DNA of 24,965 nucleotides from UBA4661 sp002405405 (GTDB lineage: Bacteria; Bacteroidota; Ignavibacteria; Kapaibacteriales; UBA4661): assembly GCA_036847245.1 (NCBI GenBank), contig DAIUAL010000019.1, positions 1 to 24,965 of the forward strand. Reading direction: 5' to 3'. Below the pieces are notes generated by a model that saw nothing but the letters and a program-made list of their open reading frames with translations, did not search any database and was not told the DNA's origin. The position numbers and the translations under genes were made by a program. This document shows positions 16,059 through 24,806 of the stretch, one piece after another. Each line of letters begins with the position of its first letter. Position 1 is the stretch's first letter.

Positions 16059-16835
16059 ATGCTTCTCGCTCTTGATATTGGAAATTCTTTTACAACACTT
16101 GCCGTGTACGATCATGGATGGATATTCCAACGTCGTATGCACACACATCGTAATGGATCGCAGGTAGAATACGAGCGTTTCCTTCGAGAAATGATTCCTA
16201 CCGATGTCTTTTCTCAATTAGATGCGGCTGTTATTGGCAGTGTCGTACCGGGTCTAACTTTGACGATACGGGATGCTATCGCTTCACTCATTCACTGCAA
16301 TGCGTTTGTTATTACACCGGCGGCATACTCATATTTGCGCATTAACACTCATACTCCCGAAGAAGTAGGAGTCGATCTCATTGCCAATGCCGTTGCAGCA
16401 TACTCACGCCACCGCAAAGCATGTGTTATTGCTGATTTTGAAACTGCTCTTAGTTTTACTGCTGTCAATACACAAGGTGCTATCGAAGGTGTAACCTTAG
16501 TACCCGGTTTACAGACTGCGATGCGATCTCTCTTCAGCAATACGGCTCAGTTACCTGAAACAATTATCGAAGCGCCGACCACTGTCATAGGTAAGAGTAC
16601 ACACCATGCTATGCAAGCAGGAATTATCCGCGGCTACACGGCTTTGACGCGCCATCTTTTTGAAGAAATCGGTAGTGAATTGAATACTTCTTTTGTTCGG
16701 ATTGGAGTTGGTGGTTTAGCATATACTCTTTGCAATGATACTGCCTTGTTTGATGAATTTGACCCATATCTCACCGTTGATGGATACCGCTTATTATCGC
16801 AAGAAATTGGTGTTTATCGCGGACCTCAACCCTAA
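16059..16835 (+). CDS. coaX: Type III pantothenate kinase-like protein with altered active-site motifs
   Basis: Type III pantothenate kinase makes 4'-phosphopantothenate, the first step of coenzyme A synthesis. The 258-residue length is normal. The phosphate-binding motif LALDIGNS (3-10) is intact, and PGLQTAM plus the C-terminal VRIGVGGLA fit the family. Three conserved spots differ: GVDLIAN (104-110), where GxDRxxN is usual; DFETA (126-130), where DxGTA is usual; and EGVTLVPG, where GGxIxPG is usual. AAGGA 8 nt before the ATG at 16059 fixes the start over a TTG at 16029. It is 8 nt upstream of the flippase gene. Either CoaX with drifted motifs or a related ASKHA protein with another role. 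Confidence 0.85.
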   Translation: MLLALDIGNSFTTLAVYDHGWIFQRRMHTHRNGSQVEYERFLREMIPTDVFSQLDAAVIGSVVPGLTLTIRDAIASLIHCNAFVITPAAYSYLRINTHTPEEVGVDLIANAVAAYSRHRKACVIADFETALSFTAVNTQGAIEGVTLVPGLQTAMRSLFSNTAQLPETIIEAPTTVIGKSTHHAMQAGIIRGYTALTRHLFEEIGSELNTSFVRIGVGGLAYTLCNDTALFDEFDPYLTVDGYRLLSQEIGVYRGPQP

Positions 16836-16843
16836 GCAGTCTT

Positions 16844-18241
16844 ATGACCACGCCCTTCTATTCTCCTCGATGGCATACTCTGGTCGGCTTGCTCGGTTCA
16901 GGTATTGCGACAACGAGTGTAGGGTTTGTCTTCACCATGCTCTTTGCCCGTATGGCAATTCCGGCAGAGTTCGGTTTATATAGTTCTGCCATTGCATTTG
17001 CTCAAATGTATGGTGCAATTATGGAGTTTGGCATGAGCATCGAACTGCATCGCACAAATCAATCAAGCGACCTTATTGCTGTCTTTTCCGATGCTTTGCG
17101 TATTGTCTTTGTTGTACTTTTTTCCGTCTTACTGTTCACTGTATGCATGGGAATAATTCAATGGATATATGGCATACCACCCACCTCACTTCTCGTTGCA
17201 ATCAGTGCTGAATGTCTTGCCCTGCTATGGATTGCTATACGAACTATCAGTGCGCACTACATGGCTATCAGCGTTGTACAACAGCATGTTATGCGTGCCA
17301 GCATAATTGATATTGCCTGTATCCTATCAGCTCATGCCATAGCCATCGTTGCCGTGGCTGTAGTACGTAGCCAAGTATCGGGCTATCTGCCCCATCTTGT
17401 CTTAGTGATATTTGTTGGCGTGGAACTGATCAAACTTTTTTCTCTTCATTCTACACTGACGCAAAGACAGAACAATCTCGCGCTGGAATTACCCACACGC
17501 ATCTTGCTTCGTGTATGCAGGAATCCTCTACAGGAAGCAACAATTGCTTTTCATATTATGCGAATGCGCATGACACTTCTTGCTGTACAAGCACTCAGCG
17601 GTGTCGAACAACGATGGGGTATTCTTATGGCAGGTCAATCGTTCATTGGAGGGAGTTATGAAAGTGTAGCTCTATTCTCTGCCCCTTATCGTCTTATCAA
17701 TGGTTTACGTGTCAGCATTGGGGTTATACAAAAAGCATTACTACGGGAATTTAGTTCGCAACAAAACAATTCATTGGTTCAACTTGTGTCGTCGCGCAAA
17801 CGTATTCTCATCATACTTGGTACATCTTGTATCGGTATTGCTTTATGGGCTGGCATATGGTGGTATGCCGATACTCTCATGATACTCATCTATGGCGGAC
17901 AATACGCACATACAGGCTCTGTACTCCGCTGGCAGTTGTGGCTACTTCCTACACAACTCTTTGCCATTATTGCAGAATCATATTTGCTAGCACACAATCG
18001 TGAGCGTGTTGTCGTTGTTCTTGTAAGTATAGAATTGTGCGTCATGACAGCGATTGCTTTTTGCACTCCACTTTGGTTTCATCAGAACAGTGTATCTATG
18101 GTTAATGCGGCAATTGGCAGTATTGTCAGTGCGATTGCTGTTAGCGGTATGAGCATGGTTGCTCTTGTTTCTGGATATATTGCTCTTACCCATGCACGGC
18201 GAATTGCGACAATACTCCCCACGACAACGATGTCTTCTTGA
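16844..18241 (+). CDS. MOP-superfamily flippase (polysaccharide/lipid-linked oligosaccharide type)
   Basis: A 465-residue inner-membrane protein with about twelve hydrophobic helices spread over its length. The N-terminus (TLVGLLGSGIATTSVGFVFTMLFAR, then PAEFGLYSSAIAF) matches Wzx-like flippases of the MOP superfamily, which move lipid-linked glycans across the membrane. Features in the second half, such as APYRLINGLRVSIG and LMILIYGGQYAHTGSVLRWQ, also fit. No glycosyltransferase, ligase or polymerase gene is nearby, so the substrate cannot be guessed. It begins 8 nt after the coaX stop and probably shares its transcript. Confidence 0.85.
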   Translation: MTTPFYSPRWHTLVGLLGSGIATTSVGFVFTMLFARMAIPAEFGLYSSAIAFAQMYGAIMEFGMSIELHRTNQSSDLIAVFSDALRIVFVVLFSVLLFTVCMGIIQWIYGIPPTSLLVAISAECLALLWIAIRTISAHYMAISVVQQHVMRASIIDIACILSAHAIAIVAVAVVRSQVSGYLPHLVLVIFVGVELIKLFSLHSTLTQRQNNLALELPTRILLRVCRNPLQEATIAFHIMRMRMTLLAVQALSGVEQRWGILMAGQSFIGGSYESVALFSAPYRLINGLRVSIGVIQKALLREFSSQQNNSLVQLVSSRKRILIILGTSCIGIALWAGIWWYADTLMILIYGGQYAHTGSVLRWQLWLLPTQLFAIIAESYLLAHNRERVVVVLVSIELCVMTAIAFCTPLWFHQNSVSMVNAAIGSIVSAIAVSGMSMVALVSGYIALTHARRIATILPTTTMSS

Positions 18242-18308
18242 TACTCTTTATACTCTAAATTTCATCCGTCAAATTGAATGACCTCTCTTTCACCTTTTTG
18301 TCTGTGTC

Positions 18309-19283
18309 ATGACTTTTCCTCTTGTTGATTTGCATTGCGATCTCCTCGCATATTTAGCAAATGTAGCAGATGCTTCTGCTTTTGATGATGATGGCTCGAT
18401 TGGCTGCTCGATTCCGGCATTATCCGATGGCAAGGTCGCATTGCAGACAATGGCAATTTACTCTGCTACGGGCGAAAATAGTGTTGGCTCCGGCATTGAG
18501 CAAAGTGATCTCTTTGCTGATCTCATGGAAGAATATCCCGACTATGTCGTTGCTTTTGATGATTTTACCGATACCGATGATATCCTCTCCGATGGGCGCA
18601 TTGTGTGTATTTCTGCTATTGAAAATGCTTCCGGTTTTTGCGATGAGCAGCAGGACCTTGACGAGGGATTCGAGCAGTTGGAATATATCCGCGAGCAGAC
18701 AGGCTCCCTCTTGTATATTTCGATGACGCATGATCACGAAAATCGTTTTGGTGGCGGCAATACCACAAAAGTTGGTCTCAAACCCGATGGTGAAATTCTT
18801 CTTGACTATCTCGATGGTCAGCGTATTGCTATCGACCTTGCCCATACATGTGATGCTTTAGCCGGTGATATTCTCAACTACATTGATCGTAGAAATCTTG
18901 ATATTCCTATTATTGCAAGCCACTCCAACATGCGAGCAATTCAACCCCATGCTCGTAATCTTCCCGATGAATATGTCCAAGAGATTATTCGCCGTGATGG
19001 TGTCATCGGTATCAATTTCTATCGCGAGTTTGTATCGCTTGATGACCCATGGGCACTCATTGATCATATCGAGTATGCTCTCGATCAAGGCGGTGAGCAC
19101 GCTCTCTGCTTTGGTACGGATTACTTCTTTAGTCCTGATGGCGAAGATTTTTTCTCGGACTTCAGCGATAGTCGCAGTATTCAAGTCTTGGTAGAGGAAT
19201 TATTCACCACACTTGATGATGACCAAATCTCACGTCTATGCTATGGCAATGCTATGGCATTTATCCAGCGAGTTATACGGTAA
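18309..19283 (+). CDS. Membrane-dipeptidase family (M19) zinc peptidase, strongly acidic
   Basis: A 324-residue member of peptidase family M19 (renal dipeptidase), which hydrolyses dipeptides, including D-residue-containing ones in some bacteria. The metal-binding residues fit: His9 and Asp11 in DLHCD, Glu105 in SAIENA, His179 in IDLAHTCD and His205 in ASHSNM. A GTDYFF segment lies at 269-274. No signal peptide is present, so it is probably cytoplasmic. The protein is unusually acidic: by eye about 42 Asp and 20 Glu against roughly 19 Lys plus Arg, including several DDD or DD runs. It starts 67 nt after the flippase gene and is convergent with pdxJ. The exact substrate is unknown. Confidence 0.9.
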   Translation: MTFPLVDLHCDLLAYLANVADASAFDDDGSIGCSIPALSDGKVALQTMAIYSATGENSVGSGIEQSDLFADLMEEYPDYVVAFDDFTDTDDILSDGRIVCISAIENASGFCDEQQDLDEGFEQLEYIREQTGSLLYISMTHDHENRFGGGNTTKVGLKPDGEILLDYLDGQRIAIDLAHTCDALAGDILNYIDRRNLDIPIIASHSNMRAIQPHARNLPDEYVQEIIRRDGVIGINFYREFVSLDDPWALIDHIEYALDQGGEHALCFGTDYFFSPDGEDFFSDFSDSRSIQVLVEELFTTLDDDQISRLCYGNAMAFIQRVIR

Positions 19284-19346
19284 TAGACCATCTTTACAAT
19301 AATCTTTTAAGACAAGCAACAAGCATAAATCCTGATACCATTTCTT

Positions 19347-20072
19347 TTACAGAGCATTTGCACTCAGAATATCGACCATGTCGCGTACAGCACGCTCAAT
19401 ACCGACAAATGCCGCTCGTGCAATAATAGCATGACCAATACTGACCTCTTCGAGTTCGGGAATTGAGCATACCAAAGGCATATTCACATAGTTTAATCCG
19501 TGCCCTGCAGTCACTTTCAAGCCCAATGATCCTGCATATTCACATGCGGTCCGAAGTCGATTATACTCACGAATAATATCTTGCTTCGAGCGTGCATTCG
19601 CATAGATACCGGTATGAAACTCCACGATATCAGCACCAGTAGCATGAACAGCATCAATATGTTCCTGCTCCGGTTCAATGAAAAAACTCACATCTATATC
19701 ATGCTTATGCATGAGCTTCGTAATATCGGTGTAGTATTGCACATTTCCGGCTACATTTAACCCGCCATCGGTAGGCAATTCTTCTCGCTTTTCAGGAACG
19801 AAGGTTACTAAATCAGGAAGGATTTCAATGGCAATATCGATGATTTCCTCAGTTGCTGCCATCTCTAAATCGAGTTTGGTTTTTATTGTTTCACGAAGCA
19901 AACGGACATCGCGATCATTCACATGACGACGGTCTTCGCGTAAATGACATACAATACCCACTGCACCGGAAAGCTCTGCGATCAATGCCGCTGCAATAGG
20001 ATCGGGTTCGGTGCCACCTCGCGCCTCACGTAGTGTCGCAATATGGTCGATATTTACTGCAAGTTGAATCAT
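19347..20072 (-). CDS. pdxJ: Pyridoxine 5'-phosphate synthase
   Basis: Condenses 1-deoxy-D-xylulose 5-phosphate with 3-amino-2-oxopropyl phosphate in the DXP-dependent route to vitamin B6. The 241-residue TIM-barrel shows the family motifs NIDHIATLREARGG (7-20), HLREDRRHV, PDLVTFVPEKREE, DGGLNV, TAGHGLNY and EVSIGHAIIARA. Length and residues are all normal. It is the last gene of a minus-strand run with the PH-like and MauE/DoxX genes, 36 nt after the latter. pdxA is not in the window. Confidence 0.97.
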   Translation of the reverse strand: MIQLAVNIDHIATLREARGGTEPDPIAAALIAELSGAVGIVCHLREDRRHVNDRDVRLLRETIKTKLDLEMAATEEIIDIAIEILPDLVTFVPEKREELPTDGGLNVAGNVQYYTDITKLMHKHDIDVSFFIEPEQEHIDAVHATGADIVEFHTGIYANARSKQDIIREYNRLRTACEYAGSLGLKVTAGHGLNYVNMPLVCSIPELEEVSIGHAIIARAAFVGIERAVRDMVDILSANAL

Positions 20073-20108
20073 AGCAACAAAAGAAAAAATGATAGACGAA
20101 AAAACATT

Positions 20109-20615
20109 CTATATGTGGAAGAATACTCGCATAATATCATCTGTTGTCCACCGATGCCGAGGAGAATATGCAAGCCACAGTGCGCCTGCAATAAACAAGC
20201 CATTACGCAAAAAATTCCATAATGTAATTGGGTCATTCTGCGAACCGAAACAACCACAGACAATATCAATACCCCGCCATAGTGTAACACCAAGAATAAC
20301 GGTAAATATACTGAGCAATACAGCAAGTGCCCAACTTACTATGCGAATCTTATAGCCCACAATGCACGCAAGACCAAACATTATTTCGCACCATGGCAGA
20401 AGCCCTGCAATGACACCAATCGCTATACCACTCCATGCTGGAGGAAACAGTTGATACACCATCAATGAGCGAATAAAACCATCGGGATTAGCAAGCTTCA
20501 CAATGCCTGCCCATAGCATAACACCGCCAAGAAGAATTCGTATTGCCATACGCAGAATATCCTGCCATTGTTGCTTCACGGAAGAAAGACTATGTGTTAG
20601 TGATAAGTTTTCCAT
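20109..20615 (-). CDS. MauE/DoxX-family redox-associated membrane protein
   Basis: A 168-residue membrane protein with about four helices, of the MauE/DoxX group. It has LLGGVMLWAGIVKLANPDGF (a DoxX-like start), PWCEI at about 74-78 and CGCFG with Cys120 and Cys122. In related proteins the CGCFG loop is linked to disulfide handling for partner proteins in the envelope; whether that applies here is inferred. Its ATG shares one base with the stop of the upstream PH-like gene (TAATG), so they are probably coupled. pdxJ follows after 36 nt. No thioredoxin-like partner gene is adjacent. Confidence 0.83.
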   Translation of the reverse strand: MENLSLTHSLSSVKQQWQDILRMAIRILLGGVMLWAGIVKLANPDGFIRSLMVYQLFPPAWSGIAIGVIAGLLPWCEIMFGLACIVGYKIRIVSWALAVLLSIFTVILGVTLWRGIDIVCGCFGSQNDPITLWNFLRNGLFIAGALWLAYSPRHRWTTDDIMRVFFHI

Positions 20616-21109
20616 TATAAAGATACCTTGGGAGGTGCAAGAGCGAGAAGTGCCTTATCATTATCGGTTGTCAGCCCAATATAGGACGTATAACGTTTTT
20701 TGATGCCCATAATCAATACGGGTAAAGGTATGCTAAGCTCAATGATAATTCTTGGAGTTGCTCCATTCACAATGTCGAAGTTCTGAATGCTTAAGTCTTT
20801 ATCTGTACGATGATTATATGCACGAATATCAACAATCTGCGCACGCGGAATATCAATGGCGTACAAGGTACCATAGCGCAGTGCAATATGATCTTCTGTA
20901 ATTGTATGAGGACATTTTATAATCGCTCGTATTTGTGCAACAATCCACCATAGGGATACAAGATGAAGAACAGCAAGAATAACCGTTACAACAAGGTTTT
21001 CCGCACCAAGGAGAAAATGAATTGCCGTACTTTCGACAACGATTGCAATACCAAGCATACTCAATACCGGTACTGCAAAACCTGACTTATGATAGGTAAC
21101 TGTTTCCAT
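20615..21109 (-). CDS. Small membrane protein with PH-like domain
   Basis: A 164-residue protein with two hydrophobic helices at about residues 11-32 and 38-60, then a soluble beta-rich region of about 90 residues. The segment beginning ITEDHIALRYGTLYAIDIPRA resembles the start of bacterial PH (bPH2/YdbT-like) domains, where a short ...I...I loop follows two helices. I assign this by pattern, not by strong motif. Function unknown. It is the first gene of the run PH-like, MauE/DoxX, pdxJ, and overlaps the second by one base. Confidence 0.7.
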   Translation of the reverse strand: METVTYHKSGFAVPVLSMLGIAIVVESTAIHFLLGAENLVVTVILAVLHLVSLWWIVAQIRAIIKCPHTITEDHIALRYGTLYAIDIPRAQIVDIRAYNHRTDKDLSIQNFDIVNGATPRIIIELSIPLPVLIMGIKKRYTSYIGLTTDNDKALLALAPPKVSL

Positions 21110-21242
21110 GCGAATACTACTGTAAAGAGATCATTGATTGCTGTTGCATTTAAAACTTCAAACGCTTACAAACTTACATATCATGCGCCATATTGCTTCA
21201 TGGAAGTACCATCGTAATGCGGATAGAAACTATCTCCATGGC

Positions 21243-21283
21243 GAAAAACACAAAGGGTTGATATTGCAATGCAATACCAACCC
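21243..21283 (-). terminator. Intrinsic terminator of dnaK
   Basis: On the minus strand GGGTTGGTATT and AATATCAACCC form an 11-bp stem (one G-U pair) around the loop GCATTGC, within 21255-21283. A T-rich tail, TTTGTGTTTTTC, follows directly. It lies about 25 nt after the dnaK stop. It is the clearest terminator in the window and ends the dnaK transcript before the PH-like gene. Confidence 0.85.
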
Positions 21284-21308
21284 CATGTTAGCTTTAGCCA
21301 GAAAATAA

Positions 21309-23249
21309 TTATTTGTCATCGACGATGGTGTAATCTGCTTCTTCCACTTGCCCTTCTTTGGTAGAGGACGATGATGCACCATTGTTAGTTTGACCATTGC
21401 TTGCACCGCTATCTGCCGGACTGCCTTGTGCTTGCTCGGCACCCGGTGTTGCACCTGCTTCATACATTTTTTTCGATGCTTCGCTCCATGCTTCGTTGAG
21501 CGCATCCATTGCCGGTTGAATACCACTATTGTTTTTAATGGCTTCTTGCAGTTTGGTTTTTGCATCTTCGATTTTTGTGCGATACTCTGCCGGAATACGC
21601 TCACCAAATTCCTTGAGCTGCTTTTCGGTTGAGAATACAAGACTGTCTGCTTGGTTTTTCGCCTCTGCCTCTTCTTTGCGTTTACGATCTTCATCGGCAT
21701 GATCTTGTGCATCACGCTTCATACGCTCAACTTCCTCTTTCGAGAGTGTACCCGATGCTGTAATGCGAATACTTTGTTCTTTGCCTGATGCTTTATCTTT
21801 TGCTGTAACATTCAGCAATCCATTCGCATCAATATCGAAAGTAACTTCCACTTGCGGAACGCCACGCGGTGCCGGCGGAATACCGTCCAAATGGAATTTA
21901 CCAAGCGTTTTATTGTCATTTGCCATAGGACGCTCGCCTTGCAGAATGTGCAATTCTACTGATGGCTGGTTGTCGCTGGCTGTCGAGAAAATTTCACTTT
22001 TCTTTGTCGGAATTGTTGTGTTCGCCGGAATCATGGGTGTCATTACACCACCCAATGTTTCGATACCAAGTGTAAGAGGCGTTACATCGAGCAAGAGAAC
22101 ATCTTTCAGATCACCTGCAAGTACCGCACCTTGTACAGCAGCACCGATAGCTACAACTTCATCAGGATTCACATTTTTTGATGGCTCTTTGCCGAAGAAC
22201 TTTTTCACTAATTCTTGAATGCGCGGGATCCGTGTTGAACCGCCCACCAAAATAACTTCATCGATTTGTGCGGGAGTAATTTTTGCATCACGCAGTGCTT
22301 GTTCACATGGCTTGAGTGTACCATCAAACAAATCTTCGCAGAGTGATTCAAATTTTGAGCGAGTGATTTTCACGACTAAGTGTTTCGGACCATCTTGTGT
22401 TGCCGTGATAAAGGGCAAATTCACTTCGGTTTCGAGTTTGGAGGAAAGCTCAATTTTTGCTTTCTCTGCCGCTTCACGCAAACGTTGTAATGCCATAGCA
22501 TCTTTGCGCAAATCAATACGCTCTTGGTTATTGAATTCATCAGCAAGATAGTCGATCAATCGTTTGTCGAAATTATCACCACCTAAGTGTGTATCGCCAT
22601 TCGTTGATTTTACTTCAAACACACCATCACCGATTTCAAGGACAGACACATCGAATGTACCACCACCCAAGTCATATACAGCAATAGTCATGTTTTTATT
22701 TTTCTTATCAAGACCATATGCAAGAGCCGCAGCAGTTGGCTCATTGATGATACGGCGTACATTCAAGCCTGCAATTTCGCCTGCTGTTTTTGTTGCTTGG
22801 CGTTGTGCATCGTTGAAGTATGCAGGTACAGTAATAACCGCTTCCGTTACTTTCTGACCGAGGTAATCTTCTGCTGTTTGCTTCATTTTTTGAAGAATCA
22901 TCGAAGAGATTTCTTCCGGTGAATAGTCGCGTCCGTCGATGTTGACACGCACAGCATTACCATCTTTGGAATTGGCAACCTGATAGGGTACCATTTTCGA
23001 CTCAGACTCTACTTCGACGGGTTTGCGTCCCATGAAGCGTTTGATAGAATAAATTGTGTTTTTAGGATTAGTAACGGCTTGGCGTTTAGCGGATTCGCCC
23101 ACAACGCGCTCACCGGATTTCGTAAAACCAACAATCGAAGGGGTTGTGCGTCCGCCTTCGCTGTTAGCAATCACGATTTGTGAAGCACCCTCCATCACCG
23201 AAACAACGGAGTTGGTTGTGCCAAGATCAATACCTATGATTTTACCCAT
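21309..23249 (-). CDS. dnaK: Chaperone protein DnaK (Hsp70)
   Basis: A 646-residue ATP-dependent Hsp70 chaperone, normal in length. The nucleotide domain has IIGIDLGTTNSVVSVMEG, VITVPAYFNDAQRQATKTAG, NEPTAAALAYG, YDLGGGTFDVSVLEIG and VGGSTRIPRIQELV. The substrate domain begins near LLLDVTPLTLGIETLGG and includes FHLDGIPPAPRGVPQ. The C-terminal tail is Ser/Gly/Ala/Gln-rich and ends EEADYTIVDDK, close to the usual co-chaperone-binding ending. AGGTG 5 nt before the ATG supports the start. GrpE and DnaJ genes are not in the window. No CIRCE element was seen upstream, so control is unclear. It is followed by a strong terminator. Confidence 0.98.
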   Translation of the reverse strand: MGKIIGIDLGTTNSVVSVMEGASQIVIANSEGGRTTPSIVGFTKSGERVVGESAKRQAVTNPKNTIYSIKRFMGRKPVEVESESKMVPYQVANSKDGNAVRVNIDGRDYSPEEISSMILQKMKQTAEDYLGQKVTEAVITVPAYFNDAQRQATKTAGEIAGLNVRRIINEPTAAALAYGLDKKNKNMTIAVYDLGGGTFDVSVLEIGDGVFEVKSTNGDTHLGGDNFDKRLIDYLADEFNNQERIDLRKDAMALQRLREAAEKAKIELSSKLETEVNLPFITATQDGPKHLVVKITRSKFESLCEDLFDGTLKPCEQALRDAKITPAQIDEVILVGGSTRIPRIQELVKKFFGKEPSKNVNPDEVVAIGAAVQGAVLAGDLKDVLLLDVTPLTLGIETLGGVMTPMIPANTTIPTKKSEIFSTASDNQPSVELHILQGERPMANDNKTLGKFHLDGIPPAPRGVPQVEVTFDIDANGLLNVTAKDKASGKEQSIRITASGTLSKEEVERMKRDAQDHADEDRKRKEEAEAKNQADSLVFSTEKQLKEFGERIPAEYRTKIEDAKTKLQEAIKNNSGIQPAMDALNEAWSEASKKMYEAGATPGAEQAQGSPADSGASNGQTNNGASSSSTKEGQVEEADYTIVDDK

Positions 23250-23369
23250 GATTACACCTGTTAAACAAAAAAGAAAGTGAGTTAAAAAAGATGAGGAAAA
23301 AATAAATAACGATGTGTATTTGTATAAGACAATGATACGAGCATATTCGCTCTTAATTTTGTTTCCGCA

Positions 23370-23786
23370 CTACCGCACAAGCCGTTTAAAACCAAAAGCA
23401 ACAAGTATGCCCGAGATAATGTGCATGGGCATTGTGAGCATAGTAAAACCCTGCGGAGCGGGCGTGCCATCGGGCAATTGGGACGACAATGTGCCAAGCA
23501 GGCTCAGAACAGTGAGCACTAACGAGCCAATGGTAAATACTTTGTCAGGATTAACAAAGACCTTTTGAGCTATCAAGTACCCGACACCTGCAAGGACTAC
23601 CGGAAGAATAGATGCCATCGTAACAGCAATTCGCCAGTTTGCCGGAAGCGGCTCAACATGCAGTGCCGTACCAACAGCAAAATTCCATACATGATTGCCG
23701 AGCAATGAGAGTAGCGCAATGATACCCACTGCTCGCCCTACATTTTTGAATTGCGCTGTTTCATCGCCGTCTTGCATGATAGACAT
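23370..23786 (-). CDS. Small four-helix membrane protein of unknown function
   Basis: A 138-residue protein with four hydrophobic helices at about residues 18-40, 52-74, 82-100 and 113-131. The pattern, with a TMPMHIISGIL motif in the last helix, resembles DUF6069-type proteins, which have no known function; I am not certain of that match. An alternative start at the Met four codons in is equally possible. It lies 120 nt upstream of dnaK on the same strand, so some dnaK transcription may read through it, but the gap could hold its own promoter. Confidence 0.75.
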   Translation of the reverse strand: MSIMQDGDETAQFKNVGRAVGIIALLSLLGNHVWNFAVGTALHVEPLPANWRIAVTMASILPVVLAGVGYLIAQKVFVNPDKVFTIGSLVLTVLSLLGTLSSQLPDGTPAPQGFTMLTMPMHIISGILVAFGFKRLVR

Positions 23787-23886
23787 TCTCTCTTTGTTGA
23801 ATAAAAAAACTACTCGAAATTACGACAAATGTTTTACTCTATTCATGATAGCATTCAGTTCTTGCACGCACTAAAAAAACGATACA

Positions 23887-23947
23887 CGGAAAGCGAAAGA
23901 GTTCCCCTTGTTAAGTCCTCATCACTCACTTGCCCTTGCGCTTTCCG
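23887..23947 (-). repeat. Long inverted repeat, possible structured RNA
   Basis: CGGAAAGCG (23887-23895) and CGCTTTCCG (23939-23947) are perfectly complementary. On the minus strand the stem can continue after one mismatch with five more pairs (one G-U), leaving a loop of about 31 nt. It lies about 100 nt upstream of the four-helix gene on that strand. No T-tract follows, so it is not a standard terminator. It could be a leader structure, a small RNA or the trace of an old element. Confidence 0.45.
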
Positions 23948-24216
23948 CTTTGCCATTATGCATCGATTCCGAAAACAATGGTTACGTATCGTATAGGTGT
24001 GTGTGCTTTGTATGTCTGCTGCGTTCTACATCATGTCTGTTATTGATTGCAACATCCTGCGCCTGATTTTGTGTAAAGCATGATTTTTCCTGCAAAAGCA
24101 GGCGCGCGATGTTGATGATATCCGACCAAATCACCGGGCATCCGGTACCTGAAGCCAAACGATACAGGATACCCGGGTATTTGATTACCTCCAAGTTGAA
24201 CCGATTTTGTCTGTCT

Positions 24217-24243
24217 ATCAGAGCTACACGTGCTTGCTCTGAT
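24217..24243 (-). terminator. Hairpin after hsp20, weak terminator candidate
   Basis: ATCAGAGC and GCTCTGAT form a perfect 8-bp stem with an 11-nt loop, beginning 25 nt past the hsp20 stop on the minus strand. The following bases are not a T-run, so termination would need another factor. Confidence 0.4.
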
Positions 24244-24268
24244 CGGTCGAACAAAATACTACGGACGA

Positions 24269-24757
24269 TTACACGATAGGAATCGTGGTTGTCTTGTGCT
24301 GAATCTTCGGCAGAGTAATCGTGAGAACACCATTTTCAAACGTGGCATTGATTGCCTCCGCATTGATATTCACATCGCCGGAAAGTTTGAATTTCCGCTC
24401 GAAACTGCCGAATTGTCGTTCACTGCGCAGGGTTTTGACTCCCTCCACATTACCATGAGCTTTTTTCTCACCACGTACAACGAGGAAACGATCCTCATTG
24501 TTGTATGACACTGTAATGTCGTCTTTGCCCATACCCGGAATCTCTACAAACAGGTAAATGTTGTGATCATCACGAGCAATATCGGCGCGTGGCGAGAAGT
24601 CTTTTTTTGACGATGATGAAACTGTCTCTTCTGTATGAATTGATGCACCTGCATTCTGTGCTTGACGAGCATATTCGCGCCATGCTCTGCGTGCATCATT
24701 CATGCATTGCGCTGTGCGATACATTCTATATCCGGGATGAAATGTGTATGCGACCAT
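24269..24757 (-). CDS. Small heat-shock protein (Hsp20/alpha-crystallin family)
   Basis: A 162-residue ATP-independent holdase chaperone. The first 50 residues are a variable, basic and Ser/Gln-rich arm. The alpha-crystallin domain (about 55-150) begins FSPRADIARDDHNIYLFVEIPGMGKDDI in typical form and contains GSFERKFKLSGDVN and ATFENGVLTITLPK. The tail ends in TIPIV, the IxI motif used for oligomer contacts. It follows a second hsp20 gene by 49 nt on the same strand, making a tandem pair upstream of dnaK. Confidence 0.95.
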   Translation of the reverse strand: MVAYTFHPGYRMYRTAQCMNDARRAWREYARQAQNAGASIHTEETVSSSSKKDFSPRADIARDDHNIYLFVEIPGMGKDDITVSYNNEDRFLVVRGEKKAHGNVEGVKTLRSERQFGSFERKFKLSGDVNINAEAINATFENGVLTITLPKIQHKTTTIPIV

Positions 24758-24806
24758 GATATGTACTTAAAAGTGTCTATAAAATAAATGTGCTGTTATG
24801 ACCATC

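Larger units (their letters stand above)
23787..24268. other. Gene-poor region between hsp20 and the four-helix gene
   Basis: This 482-base stretch has no convincing gene. A minus-strand frame at 23982-24254 (90 codons) has no recognisable content and contains a hairpin (24217-24243) suited to be the hsp20 terminator, so I leave it out. It also contains a long stem-loop (23887-23947) and a small hairpin CCTGC-AAAA-GCAGG (24089-24102). No tRNA fold was found. Confidence 0.55.

Noticed and set aside
21230..21715. Minus-strand frame of 161 codons overlapping the end of dnaK
   Set aside because: A shadow frame, rich in Lys/Gln from the dnaK codons, and it runs through the terminator.
23250..23369. 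CIRCE element before dnaK
   Set aside because: Neither TTAGCACTC nor its complement is present.
24089..24102. Hairpin CCTGC-AAAA-GCAGG as a terminator
   Set aside because: Only a 5-bp stem, with no T-run on the appropriate side and no gene ending next to it.
23982..24254. Minus-strand open frame of 90 codons downstream of hsp20
   Set aside because: No domain or motif, and it includes a hairpin that fits an hsp20 terminator; retained only as an unexplained region.
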